DNA of 64,000 bases from Halichondria panicea (Eukaryota; Porifera; Demospongiae; Suberitida; Halichondriidae): NCBI RefSeq assembly GCF_963675165.1, contig NC_087379.1, positions 5,659,442-5,723,441 of the forward strand. The letters run 5' to 3'. The notes under the pieces were generated by a model. It saw only the letters and a list, made by a program, of their open reading frames with translations. It searched no databases and was not told the DNA's origin. The position numbers and the translations under genes were made by a program. Shown piece by piece: positions 12,151 through 22,958 of this stretch. Numbering within the stretch: the stretch's first letter is position 1; every line of letters starts with the position of its first letter.

Positions 12151-12170
12151 AATGGACAAATTCATGCACC

Positions 12171-12295
12171 GTGATCGCCAATTGCATTGCTAAGCTCCTT
12201 GGATCCTTGCACTGAATGAGGAGATTGATGGTGGAGCTCTTATGTGATCGCCGATTGCATTGCTAAGCTCCTTGGATTCTTGCACTGAATGAGCA
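12171..12295 (-). pseudogene. LSG1: two tandem scraps of LSG1 exon 9
   Basis: A 72-bp spaced direct repeat (GTGATCGCC.ATTGCATTGC... at 12171 and 12243) carries each time the sequence CTTGCACTGAATGAG. That is the reverse strand of the exon 9 segment LIQCK; only the first copy continues into ATTGATGGTGGAGCTCTT. No coding potential remains. Confidence 0.65.
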
Positions 12296-12470
12296 GTGGC
12301 GTGTACAATGGGGGGCTTTGGGGGCTTGAGCACCCCCCTGTCCTCCCAGACAACCATGAAACTAATCGTATCACTCAGTAGCCTCGATTCAAGGCCGCTT
12401 TAGAAGCGGCCTGGTATAATACCTTGTATGCGCATGCGCTTACATTACCCCAAAAAGGGGGTAATCCGTG

Positions 12471-14630
12471 TATTTTTTTTTTTTTTTTTTTTTTTCTTTA
12501 TAATGTTTGATGCAGAGGAAGCATACAGGATATGACAAGGTAGCTAAATGAAGCTAATAATGAAGTCAGTCCATAACCAAAAAGTAAAGGTGCAGGTGCA
12601 GGTATACTTAAGTGAAAAAAAGAAAAAAGGAAAAAAAATTTTAACTTATTGCTATAATTTTGACAGGGATAATTTAAAAGCAGATGGGCTAGGGCTACTG
12701 ATAACATTTAGGGGAAGGGAATTCCAAATGGGGATTACGCTTACAAAAAAGGAATGTCTATGGGCTAGGGTTTTAACATATGGTTTAAAAATAATTTGAT
12801 TATGAGGGTGACGGGGGGAAGGGCGAGGATGGAGGGTGAAAACATTGGGAGATATTATAGATAAATTATTAAGTATATTAAAGCAGACTTTCAGTTTTTG
12901 GTTTTTCCTTCGAGATGACAGAGGTTTCCAGTTTAAGGAGGCAAGCAGGTCAGGGTATTCTGCCCTCCACTGCTTCGTTACAATTTTCCCTGCAAATTTT
13001 TGGACGCTTTCCAGTTTTTTTATATCTGTGTGGTGATGAGGGTCCCAGACTGCACCGCAATAGTCTAACTTAGGCAGAACAGCCGTGCGGTAGATCTGGT
13101 TCCTGATCTGAGGTGGTGATTTATGGAACTTGCGATGGATGAAGCCAAGATGTTGTTTGGCCTTCTTGCAGGTGTTGTGTATGTGACATGCCCATTTTAG
13201 ATCATTATTGATAGTAACACCAAGGTACTTTACAGTATCACATGGGGAGATCCTATGGTTGTTTATATCTATATTCATTGGGATAGTGCGTGTAGAGCGA
13301 GTTATTGTAAGCAGTTTGGTCTTGGAGTGGTTTGCTGTGAGGCCGTGAGATTGCATCCAGGAGTTTATTTCATTGACGTCTCCCTGTAGGTCCTGAGTTT
13401 CAATTGTCGAGTTTATGGGCTTGTAGAGAAGGATATCGTCTGCGTATAGAATGAGTTTGGCATTGGTGGACAGGTTGATGTTAGCAATTGAGTTCATGAA
13501 AATGTTGAATAATAGCGGTCCTAAGATTGACCCTTGTGGGACACCTGAGGTCACTGCAACAGGGTCTGACATAGTTCCCTCCAGGACTACCCTTTGCTCT
13601 CTGTTGGTAAGATAGTCTTTTATCCAATGCAGTAGGTTGCCACAAATGCCTACGACTTGGAGAGAGGATATGATCTGTGGGTGGGGTACTGAGTCAAATG
13701 CTTTCTTGACGTCAAAGAACACAGTTGCCACTTGGTGATCATTTTCTAGAAGTTTGTGCCAGCCGTTAGTGACAGATAGGAGGGCTTCTTGAGTTGAGGA
13801 TTTTGGTCTGAAGCCAAACTGGCAGTTTGACAGGAGCTTGTTTGAGTATAAGAACTTTGAGATTCTCTTGTGTACAATCCTTTCCAGAGCTTTTGAGATT
13901 AATGATAGGAGAGATATCGGTCGGTAGTTGCTAGGAGAAGTTGGATCCCCATCCTTCGGAATAGGAGTAACATTGGAGACTTTCCACAGGTCAGGGACTC
14001 TGCTTTGCTTGAGCGATCTATTGAATATCTTGGTGATTGTTGGGGAAATGGCAGTAGCAGTCCCTCGGATCATCTGGCTAGAAATGCCATCCGGACCGGA
14101 GGCAGTATTTGGTTTGCAAGAAGATAAGAGATGGTGGACTTCCTCTTGGGTGCACTCAATGTCACTGAGTGAGCAGTTAGGTGTTGACATTTCCTCAGGA
14201 GTACTGCAGGATGCAGTTGGTGAGGTAAAGAATGAGGCAAATGCACTGTTCCAGCATGTCAGCTTTTTCGAGCGAGGTTGTTGCTGTAGAATTATTGTTT
14301 TTCAGTTCAGCTGGTGTCCTGTTTTTTGACGGAGAGAGTTTGTTGTATGCTGACCAGAAATCTCTCGGGGAATTCAGTTTTCCTGCTAGGCACTTAAAGA
14401 ATTTGGATTTTGCAGATCTCAGGGCAGCCAACGTTTTGTTCCGAGCACTGGTGTACTTGGACCATGCTAGCTCTGATTTGAGTAGCTTAGCTTGTTTGAA
14501 GAGTTTGAGTTTTCTTTTAACAGCATTCATGAGGTTGTTTGTAAGATAAGGTAGACGATGCCTGTGTTTGATGGTTTTGGATGGGATTGTTTTATTTGTG
14601 GATACTGTCAGTAAAATAAACACGTATACT
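12471..14630 (-). mobile_element. 5'-truncated non-LTR retrotransposon (LINE) with reverse transcriptase
   Basis: On the minus strand, 14190-12652 encodes a reverse transcriptase of about 500 aa. Visible motifs are VTPIPKDGDPTSPSNYRPIS, FGFRPKSST, FFDVKKAFDSVPH, SGVPQGSILGPLLFNIF and the catalytic YADD in LILYADDILLY. An upstream open stretch (14623-14195) is the linker before the RT domain and is in another frame, so at least one frameshift separates them. No endonuclease domain is present: the copy is 5' truncated at about 14630. A T-run at 12471-12495 is the poly(A) tail. It inserted between the left end and the helicase remnant of the host transposon. Jockey/CR1-like by general appearance. 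Confidence 0.88.
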
Positions 14631-14686
14631 ATTTTGTATTCTAATTTTAGTGGTCCGTGTTACACACTTTACATATAGCAAAGATG

Positions 14687-15062
14687 ACTAGCTCGACTGA
14701 CACTGAGTTCTCTTCCGCTCTGGCTTATGCCCTTTCTTGTGTGAAGAGAAGTCATTTAGTTCTGAGGGATAAACAGCTTGACACTCTATGGATGCTGTAC
14801 GAAGGGAATGATGTTTTCCTGTGGGTTCCTACTGGATATGAAAGTCTATCTGCTACCAAACTTTGCCTTTTTTATTCGACAAGAAGCTGGATAGAATTAG
14901 TTCTCCTCCTAGTGAGCGTAGTATTGTCCCCTAGTGTCTCTAATGGTAGATCAAGTGACTAGTCTACATGATCGTGGTGTTCCTGCTGGTATACTCAGTG
15001 GAAACAACGGGGTCGATAAGAAGTCCAAGTGAGTGCTTCACCTACCCCCAGAATACTCATAA
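14687..15062 (+). pseudogene. RecQ-like helicase remnant
   Basis: The start MTSSTDTEF is followed by LRDKQLDTLWMLYEGNDVFLWVPTGYE, a RecQ/SF2 N-terminal signature. The Walker A that should read GxGKS is broken (GYESLSA). After a frameshift, SLMVDQVTSLHDRGVPAGIL matches motif Ia of RecQ helicases. Homology stops at about 15027, beside a GTGAGT donor-like site; no downstream helicase motifs are found. It is probably a captured or element-encoded helicase, truncated here. Confidence 0.7.
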
Positions 15063-17502
15063 GGCAGTGCCAGTCCTCTATACAAGGCTCTAACTGCTCC
15101 AATCGTCCATATGTTTTTTGCTACATCGCTGTCTTTCACAAGTCATCTGATCGCCACCTGACATAACAGTAAGTTCAATAGAATCTTTCAAGTATGAATG
15201 TTTCTCGATCATTATGTCTATCATGTCTGCGGCCTTTGCCTCATTCTTGTGTAGAACATCAAGGACTACAACCTCAGGTTTTTTGGCCATCTCTGTACTG
15301 TGGGGGTGCTTAATGTGACTGACAACACACCGTTTGTACCGCTGGAGGGGCTTGATGTACTCGCACAGTATTCGACCGACTAGAACGACCAAATTTTCTT
15401 GGATGCCCTCAATGTCGGCCTTTGTAGGAAGGAAGTGAGTTATTTTTAGGGAACCCAGGTTAGGGGGGAAAAGGTTGAGACTGGAGATGGTCCTTTGCCA
15501 ACAAACTGTACATTTGCACTAGCTCACCATGATGGTCACTATACGTATGTCTCTAACGCCCTTTGTTTTAGCAACGTTATCCCCCACGAACTTGAAACAT
15601 GCACCCTCATCAATCCAGGCATCGATAGGACGTTGGTACAGCTTGCTGATTTTCGTGACCAACTTCAACACGGCACAGTAACTGATAGTGACACTAAGAT
15701 GATTCAGCCTGGAGTATACCTGTGAGTAATTCAATGTAATCATAATTATATAAGAGGAGATGGATTGGAAACGGAGGTAGCATCGCGTTACATTAATTTT
15801 TAAATCTGTGTACGGTTGTGCAGCACTTGGGGAAACGATGTTTCTGGAATTAAGACCACTGCAATTAATGCATTCAAAGCCCCCCTAAAACAACATGCAT
15901 TCTCATGCCCTCTATAATGGTGAGCATCCTTTGGAAAAAATACGTTTTTCAAAATAGCTACAAAGAGTGTCATGCTCTGAGATCTTTATGAGTATGCTTC
16001 TAGCTAATGGTAATGCTTAATTATCAGTGTACTGCATGTGTCAATCCATACGTTCCTCAGGTGACAGTTGGGAGTATACTGCAGGCACTATCTAGTCTAG
16101 ATTTTACTAACGTTACAATCATACATACATTTTGTAGCCTCGATTAAACCCTGGCCTAACGTGGCAAGGTAACTTCCGTTTCCAATCCCTCTCTGTGATA
16201 TAATAATTATACCTGTATCTGAAAATACGTAGTGGACACACATCATACATGTACATGTACATGTACAAACCTTTTTGTTTACTCTACAGTTGAAGAGTAC
16301 GAGAGACAGAAACGACTGAATACCACACATTCTTGTGTTACGCTCTTTCAAGAGAATTGCTGTGGCCATACACATCCCAGGGTAGTGACTCTCTCTGCGT
16401 TTATGCAAGTTCCTATGATCTGAACGTCCTACGATCGTCTGGATAAGCCTAAATAGAATCGGACACTTTCGCTGTAGTTCAGACACAGCCTGTTTCCACG
16501 ATAACGCTTCCACATTGTCAATTGGAACCCGGTGAAATAGAGAGACAAACTCCCCAGAGTTACGACATAGAGTGGAACATTCGTCGTCAAGAATTTTCAC
16601 CACACCCTCTACCAATTGGTCCTTCAGTGAAGGGCAAGAAAATGCTGCCTTGGCAATAGACTGAATGTTGCCACTATTCAGTGCCTGGCGTAATTTCTGG
16701 AGACTTTCATCTACTTCCGCAGTCACTGTACTGGGTGAGCTCACTGTGATCTGTATATTGTTTAATTAATTAGTGTGATTTTGGTGTGTTTACAGTATCA
16801 GATCTGTTATCCTCACCATAACTGTTTCAGTCGAACCAGGCTTGGAAATATCTCTTGCAACACCTTCTGAACCTTTAAGTTAATGGCTATATATTAATTT
16901 ACGTTCATTTCGTTTGTAGGTGGTTTAACATACCGTCAACAGAAGAAAACTGCTCGAGATTGGTCAACTCTAACAGCGGTGGCTGACGAGGACAGTCTGT
17001 GTGCGCTATGAAAAAGAGATGATTCCTGTCATCTACATATATGATTTGTTGCAATCAACCTACGTTCCTCCCTGGTTGAGAAAGCAAGCCTTCTTCCAGG
17101 TGCTCCTACTGTCAGACGTTTTGCTAGAGGTCTAGCATGGACTGTGTGAGGTGATGCTTCAAGCCCACTGGTGTCTTTAGTTCTCTTCCTACCTGATACC
17201 ATAGGACTACAGATGGAAGCCTTATTTCGACCCTGCTCAAAACCACACTTAGCCATACTTCTAAAGGCTTTAAGTTTAGACTCCAGAGACTGGAATTTGT
17301 TTGTGCAAGCTCTACAAATGTATGAAGATAGCCCATCACACTCACTAACTGGCAGCTCTAGCAGTTTGCCAAGTCTGTCTGGAAGGCATCTTTGAACAGA
17401 CTCTTTGCTAAACAGAGCTGAGCAGCGAGTAGAAGTAACAATGTTGCACAATCTGCATATTCTGGTGGCTGCCATTGTCTTGAACATTCTACCACCAACC
17501 AC
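15000..17502 (-). pseudogene. ZAD-type zinc finger + DUF6589 transposon gene, damaged
   Basis: Exon 1 (17502-17064) encodes CRLC...YICRACTNKFQSLESKLKAFR, two CxxC pairs spaced like a ZAD zinc finger. An exon near 16937-17000 reads PRQPPLLELTNLEQF. The segment 16744-16097 contains a helical region with CPILFRLIQTI and ERNTRMCGIQSFLSLVLFNC, common to DUF6589 proteins. 15743-15519 contains WIDEGACFKFVGDNVAKTKGVRD, and 15392-15090 contains LVGRILCEYIKPL, VLDVLHKNEAKAADM and GGDQMTCERQR. A frameshift near 15095 precedes LEPCIEDWHCLMSIL. A P-like MITE lies between the last two large parts and the 16.1-16.7 kb exon. DUF6589 is presumed to be the transposase-like protein of the element; biochemical role unknown. 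Confidence 0.72.
15757..16200. mobile_element. decayed P-like MITE inside the 5.26-kb element
   Basis: GGATTGGAAACGG at about 15770 and its inverse CCGTTTCCAATCCCTCTCT at about 16176 match the subterminal ends of the P-like element at 32567-37222. The outermost bases have diverged. It interrupts the DUF6589 gene. Confidence 0.55.
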
Positions 17503-17648
17503 GCAGTCTTAAGTATTTTTCCTTTGTGTACTTTGTCCGATTTTATCACTTGTGTAATACTGATAAATATATAAATTATTTCGCGCATGCGTATACAAGG
17601 TATACCAGGCCGCTGTAAAGCGGACTTGAGTCGAGGCTAATCACTCAG

Positions 17649-18361
17649 TAGCTAGCTAGCTAACTGTGCAGCTCTATCTCATTGACACGATTACAAGTCA
17701 TGACCACGCCCAATTGAGCATGTGCAATCAGTATTGCCATTCCAATGTTGTTATGTAATGCTAATTGCATGCATAATAGATCCTCTGCACTATCCCAGTC
17801 ACCTCTTGCTCCACTGAGAGATACTGAGAAGCAATGACTAACACTAGAATGACTGGACATCCCCACATTGTGATTGACCAGTTTGCTAGGATGTACCCCA
17901 GAAGAATAGTGCATGGAGATCCTACAAGATGACTGACTCATAATTATGTCTTATTATCACGCTATGCATGCATTAGATCCCATTTGAGTGTATTTAGCAG
18001 GGAACTATGAGCTATAGTACCGGTACTATAGATTACTCTGGGCTACAAACTACAACATTATACATTATATTGTCATTTACAAGAAGATACACAGAAAAAT
18101 TATTGTAGCTAGATGCTTTGTCTAGTAACATAGTAACAGAACTAGAATGGAAGAGAGAAGCTCTAGAGGAGAATAGTAGGAGCCACTCTTTTCTTGGGCA
18201 GTGTGCTGTACTTTTTTGCTGCAAGGCTGCATGGGGGAGGAGCTGGATGTATGAAAGATACGCCGCAATAAATGCGGGGGCGTAAAATCGCGCGCGCTAT
18301 GCGTGCGGCTCCATTTTTTTTCTGTACTTTTGAGCACCCTCCTGCTTCAATCTCTAGAAAC
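17649..18361. other. intergenic, no gene seen
   Basis: Follows the right target duplication of the transposon. Short open frames on the minus strand near 17660-17941 and 18033-18402 show no family features. Nothing recognisable. Confidence 0.4.
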
Positions 18362-18362
18362 G

Positions 18363-18425
18363 CCCCTGATGAGGGCATTGATGGTGGAGCTCTTGCCAAC
18401 ATTGGGGTACCCCACCTGTAGACAA
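18363..18425 (-). pseudogene. LSG1: LSG1 exon 9 fragment with 3' splice site
   Basis: The reverse strand keeps CTACAGGTGGGGTACCCC and the segment encoding [15 protein letters not shown], then breaks off. It marks the start of another LSG1+POT module. Confidence 0.85.
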
Positions 18426-18802
18426 TGGAATAGTATTTTAGTTATTGTTGCTATACTAAAACTACCTTGTCTAAAATTGTTTCACTACAATATTGTCCCA
18501 TGGGAGAAGTCATACAAAAGGTCACAACTATTGGTGTTAGTTTGACCTTCATAAAGTTGTCATAACTTTGTCATATTTCACTGAAATTCAAAGTTTCATA
18601 TACCATTGGATTCCTTGTTAAAAAGCGCTTCTATTGATATGCTGTAGAGCTGGTAAGCTCCAACCAGCTAAGAGATAACATTTTCCATGCAGAAGTCCCA
18701 GGAATACTTGTCCACCACATAAAGCATAAATGAAGCCATAATTGACCACATAACTTCTGGGGCTGAACACAATGCAAATAGATTATTTCAACAAATTTAC
18801 CA

Positions 18803-19560
18803 GATCTTCAAATTCCGATTGTGATTAACATCCTTCTCATAAACTTCTTCAATGTATCTTCTTACATTGCAATCTCTTCATCAAGTTGACAATACTCTTC
18901 GCTGCTATACTATGAAAACTACAACACCTGCAACTGAAATAAGAATGTTCACCAGGAAATAAACCAGTCCAACATAACAGGATCCTTGCCAGAAACTAAA
19001 CGGTATAAAACACGAAATACCCGGCAAAGAAAACTCTAACGAGAAATCCTTTCATAGAGTGAGGGCTTAATTTGAGCACAGATGTAATCAAACATTCCAC
19101 CATAGATAAACTGGCAACAGCAATAATTAAGGGCTTGCTGAATGAATTAAGGGCCTATAATAAGATGAAGGGATTACTTATTGTATTCCTGTCCAGCGGT
19201 GACTATGTCTGCCAGAGTACAACTCCAATGAAGTCATGCAGTGAGGCATTTTCCACATGGTGCTTCATCAACAAGAATTCTATTAAGAGTTCTAAGGAGC
19301 AAACACAGAAGTGGCATTATGACCACTAGGGAGAATGTGACCAATCATGTTGACAAAAAGTGAGCAAAACAGACAACAAAAACCAATTCCGATTCGCCTC
19401 AGAATACCAGCTATAATTATATATATAATTATAGGGAAGCACTTTTGGAATAGGATGAATAAACTTGAGGAACAAAAACAACAAGGTACAAAGTGTAGAA
19501 TGTCTTCTGAATCACTAAAAGTCTCCGCTTTCAGTGTACTAAGAAAAGGTGCTGCATATA
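18803..19560 (-). pseudogene. decayed POT transporter (C-terminal half)
   Basis: Minus-strand reading gives broken pieces of POT: EDL near the tail, the FLVNILISVAG segment, the SMKGF region, ILRRIGIGF, and AAPFL near 19545. Several deletions and frame changes are present. It covers about the last 250 residues; the N-terminal half is missing. Confidence 0.85.
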
Positions 19561-19706
19561 CCTCGCTGGGCATGCGCAACTGACACATAATTATAGCTAA
19601 TTCAAGTTCTCACTCAAATACAAACAAACTTGACTACCTTACCTAACTATCTGCATAATAGTTCTATATCACAGTACATGTGTACATCACTGCACACATA
19701 CAGTCG

Positions 19707-21524
19707 TTATTGGGTCTCCGAGTCAGAATCATACTCAAAGTGAACATCTAGATCTTCAAATTCACGGTTGTGATGATACTGATATCTCTTTGCTGCTACT
19801 ATGAAAACCACAACACCTGCGACTGAAATAAGAATGTTCACCAGGAAATAAACCAGTCCAACAAAAGGGGAGCCATGCCAGATACTAAAAGGTAGAAGAA
19901 TTCCAAGAACACCGATCAATTGAAATAGTCCTTTAATGGCAAAGAAAATTCCAATCAGAAATCCTTTCATAGAGTGGGGGCTTTGAATACAGATAAATTC
20001 AAATACTCCACCATAGATAAAGACATAGGCCACAGCAACAAGGACTTGCTGAATAATGAGAATGTAAGGGCTGAGATTAAGGGAGGGAGCACCAATAAAA
20101 TAAAAAACAAAAGAGTTATTATTATCAACTACAAAATGTCCATGATCAAACATTGAAATAGTAGCATTATAGTGGCTAGGGAGGTGACCAAACATCTCAA
20201 CAAATAGTGAGCAAAACAGACTAACAGTGACAAGACAAAGACCAATTCCAATTCGCCTCAGAATACCAGGGGAAAACTTTTGAAACAGAGGATGAATAAA
20301 CTTGAGAAAAATAGGAACAAAAACAACAAGAAAGACGGGATACAGAGTGCCACCATTAGTGAACATAGAGTCCACTATGTAATTGCTGCCTGAAAAAGTA
20401 TTAAACAATAAAATGTTCTCAGCCTTCATGTGATCTTTAAGTATACTGAGAAAAGGTGCTGCAGCAATATCAGCCGTAAAAAATGGTCCTACTGAAAATA
20501 AAAGGATAAAGATTCCAAAAAATGATTTCACATTCTCCACCTGCTCGGTAGTGAATGGTCCTCCATACTTGTCCTTGCCTAGATCCAGTCCAGTGGGTAT
20601 GTCATCCTCCCAGAATGTGAAGGCACTGCGTTGAATAGGTATCTTGTTTCTTCTTGCAAAGTTGACAACTCCTGCAACCTCTTTGTAAGGATTACCAATG
20701 ACAATGCCAATAACAAACCACCTTCTCTTAGCAACACAGAAAGTTACAGGTATACAAATCAGCTCAACTAAGACGACAAGTCCAAATATAGAAAGGCTTA
20801 AGAAACCAGTGGCATTAGCTGCACTCCATACCAGTTTCCCAAAGCTTATTCCAACATAGAGTGTGAAGAGAAACCAATGAATGAAAAGAAAGCTGTCTCT
20901 AGAAGGAGATTCATTTAATTGGTCAACCCCAAACTGAATAACATTAGCTAAAAATCCAGCAAATGCAATCAAGAAGGAGATAATTAGAAAAAGTCCAAGT
21001 ATACCAATCACTACTACAAATGATAAAAATATGGAATCGAAGGAATCAATAGTTGTAGTAAACATAATTGGTAAAATAATGGCGTTCACAATACCACCGA
21101 TAAGAACAAAAGTCAAGAGTCCACACCACGTGGTACACACACCACACCTCACAACTTTATATCTGCCATATCGAACATCTGCCAAGTATCCAGCTAGAGG
21201 ATAGAAGAGAAGCCAGAAAGCAAATACAGCATATATGCAACTATCTATTATTTCACTGTTAAATACTGATGAGAATATACTAGGTTCTCCCATCAATAGG
21301 TAAGTCATTAAGAAGTAATTTTCAGGGTTCAGAAAACCACCATAGATGAAAGACATTAAGGCAGTCCAAAACAAAATCATTATTGCAGCTTTTGACTTGA
21401 ACAGCACACTTTTATTTTTGACGTGATTACTTGTCACGAGTGGTGTGGCTTCAGTGGTGGCATCTGGTGCAGGAGTTTCATGAAGGGAAGCTTGCTCTAT
21501 AGTTCCTTGTTCACAACTAGCCAT
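19707..21524 (-). CDS. POT/PTR-family transporter, POT-2
   Basis: The reading frame opens at 21620, but the start homologous to its paralogues (MASCEQGTIEQ) is at 21524, giving about 605 aa. All POT marks are intact: PLAGYLADVRYGRYK, FGVDQL, FTFWEDD, KYGGPFTTEQVENV and EFICIQSPHSMKG. It has its own loops: YLLMGEPSIFSSVFNSE after helix 1, and a long NATISMFDHG... loop with N-glycosylation sequons. The C-terminal tail is shorter than in POT-1, lacking the CNVRKYIEE segment. Intronless. Upstream, the usual LSG1 exon 8 remnant is not evident. Confidence 0.83.
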   Translation of the reverse strand: MASCEQGTIEQASLHETPAPDATTEATPLVTSNHVKNKSVLFKSKAAIMILFWTALMSFIYGGFLNPENYFLMTYLLMGEPSIFSSVFNSEIIDSCIYAVFAFWLLFYPLAGYLADVRYGRYKVVRCGVCTTWCGLLTFVLIGGIVNAIILPIMFTTTIDSFDSIFLSFVVVIGILGLFLIISFLIAFAGFLANVIQFGVDQLNESPSRDSFLFIHWFLFTLYVGISFGKLVWSAANATGFLSLSIFGLVVLVELICIPVTFCVAKRRWFVIGIVIGNPYKEVAGVVNFARRNKIPIQRSAFTFWEDDIPTGLDLGKDKYGGPFTTEQVENVKSFFGIFILLFSVGPFFTADIAAAPFLSILKDHMKAENILLFNTFSGSNYIVDSMFTNGGTLYPVFLVVFVPIFLKFIHPLFQKFSPGILRRIGIGLCLVTVSLFCSLFVEMFGHLPSHYNATISMFDHGHFVVDNNNSFVFYFIGAPSLNLSPYILIIQQVLVAVAYVFIYGGVFEFICIQSPHSMKGFLIGIFFAIKGLFQLIGVLGILLPFSIWHGSPFVGLVYFLVNILISVAGVVVFIVAAKRYQYHHNREFEDLDVHFEYDSDSETQ

Positions 21525-22018
21525 TGGTACATGGTCTTCTTTAATACAGTTCCTAAACAATAGTCCAAACTTTGACCTTTGAATTTTATTCCTCAAAGAT
21601 GGCTTCCTGTGCATGATCAATTATCAAGCTCTGTATCAAGCTCATCAAGCTCATGAAAGCTCTGCTTCTTCTGGCTCTTGTCTAGTCATCCCATGGTGGA
21701 TACCTATAACTACTCAGTGTTTGACAAGTTTTATGAAGAACGGTGGGGCTGATGACATCTGGTATTGAATGGAATGGAGTTTTTAGGATCGACCGAATCA
21801 AACTGTACTGATAAAATAATATTCCATCATCTTATATCAGTCATGCCTTCAGACTGCACTGTGCAGATCAATTTTTTTCGTCTCTAAAAAAAGGAAATTT
21901 TTTAAGATATAAGCCTACTCGTTACTATTTAGTTTTGACTTTACCATAGATCTGCAATTTTCAACTATAACTAGCCTATCCTTTTTCAACTACTGTCGAT
22001 GAAGTTAAAGCAGCCTAT
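21525..22018. other. 5' flank of POT-2
   Basis: Contains the in-frame upstream extension to 21620, probably not translated. Otherwise AT-rich and featureless up to the TAG...CTA element. Confidence 0.4.
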
Positions 22019-22200
22019 TAGCCTCGACTCCAGGCCGCTCTCAAAGGAGAAAAACAGCCTGGTATACACTGTCTGTGCATACGTCAATCGCCCCAAGAAT
22101 CTTGGTCAGTATACTGTATGTTTTACAATTATCCACCCACGCGCAAACAATGGATATCAGGCCCTCTTTTCACTAAAGAGCCTGGGATCGAGGCTATATA
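22019..22200. mobile_element. 182-bp non-autonomous TAG...CTA element
   Basis: Left TAGCCTCGACTCCAGGCC and right GGGATCGAGGCTA are inverted, with the terminal CCAGGCC...GCCTGG hairpin of the family. Flanks GCAGCCTAT (22010-22018) and GCAGTCTAT (22201-22209) form a 9-bp repeat with one mismatch if four extra bases are counted in the element. Confidence 0.65.
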
Positions 22201-22209
22201 GCAGTCTAT

Positions 22210-22690
22210 GAAAGAATCTAGTTCGCTCAACAGCTCATTTTTGTGTCCCCACCAACACACACACACACCGATCATTCTACCCCCCTGCTGCGTTCTGCCG
22301 CATGAATGGGGTAACATTCCCATACAGGGTTTCAAAGACAGTGGGGGTGCCCTGGGATTTCCCTTTCAGCCCAAGAGTCCCCCCTCTATATAGAAATTTG
22401 GGAATTCATATCAAAATATGTTATTATCCAAGAAACATAGCTTTGATTCCTTGCTAACTCTGCTGTGATAGTGTCAGTGCATGACCTATATACCACTGCA
22501 GATGCCATTCTCAAGGGATTTATTGATTTTTCTCCCTTTAAAAGAATTAGTTTAATGGTTTGAAGCACATAATCAACCTAAAATACACCTCAGAAAGTCC
22601 TCACGACTATTTCTGGGAGAGGACTCCTCATTTTTCTTGTATTAAACCCTATGGCACAGTTACACAATAATATTATAAATATTAAGCTTA
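22210..22690. other. intergenic, no gene seen
   Basis: No coding or repeat structure recognised between the small transposon and the LSG1 exon 9 remnant. Confidence 0.4.
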
Positions 22691-22795
22691 CTTGAAAGTG
22701 TTTGGAGTGGCAGACCGACCTCCTTGCACTGAATGAGGGCATTGAAGGTGGAGCTCTTGCCAACAACATTGAGGTACCCCACCAGTAGACAATGG
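22691..22795 (-). pseudogene. LSG1: LSG1 exon 9 pseudo-exon
   Basis: Reverse strand resembles the whole 102-bp exon 9 but with deletions and an insertion in the GKSS codons region; the 3' splice site is CTACTGGTGGGG instead of CTACAGGTGGGG. Not codable. Confidence 0.85.
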
Positions 22796-22958
22796 AATAG
22801 TATTTTAGACAATAATTATTGTTGACTACCTTGCTATCACTACTGAAGTTGTCTCAAGGGAGGAGTAATTTAAAAGGTCACTACTAAATTATAACAATCG
22901 TATTTCAACAACAATAATTTATTCACTAAACCTAAATATCTCGCTACTACACATGCAG

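Larger units (their letters stand above)
12379..17639. mobile_element. 5.26-kb DNA transposon, TAG...CTA ends, 9-bp target duplication
   Basis: The left end TAGCCTCGATTCAAGGCCGC and right end (reverse complement beginning TAGCCTCGACTCAAGTCCGC) are inverted repeats of about 60 bp that include a GCGCATGCGC box. The element is flanked by an exact 9-bp direct repeat, ATCACTCAG, at 12370-12378 and 17640-17648. It carries a RecQ-like helicase remnant (+), a ZAD/DUF6589 gene (-), an inserted LINE and a P-like MITE. The combination of 9-bp duplication, helicase and zinc finger recalls the AcademH lineage as I remember it; that assignment is inference. This copy is defective. Confidence 0.85.

Noticed and set aside
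13928-14329. 133-codon plus-strand frame
   Set aside because: Antisense shadow of the LINE reverse transcriptase.
16240-16265. ACATGTACATGTACATGTAC run as a binding-site cluster
   Set aside because: A short alternating repeat, common in this DNA; no supporting context.
21525-21620. N-terminal extension of POT-2 (start at 21620)
   Set aside because: The paralogues all start at the position equivalent to 21524; the extension has no counterpart and is probably leader sequence.
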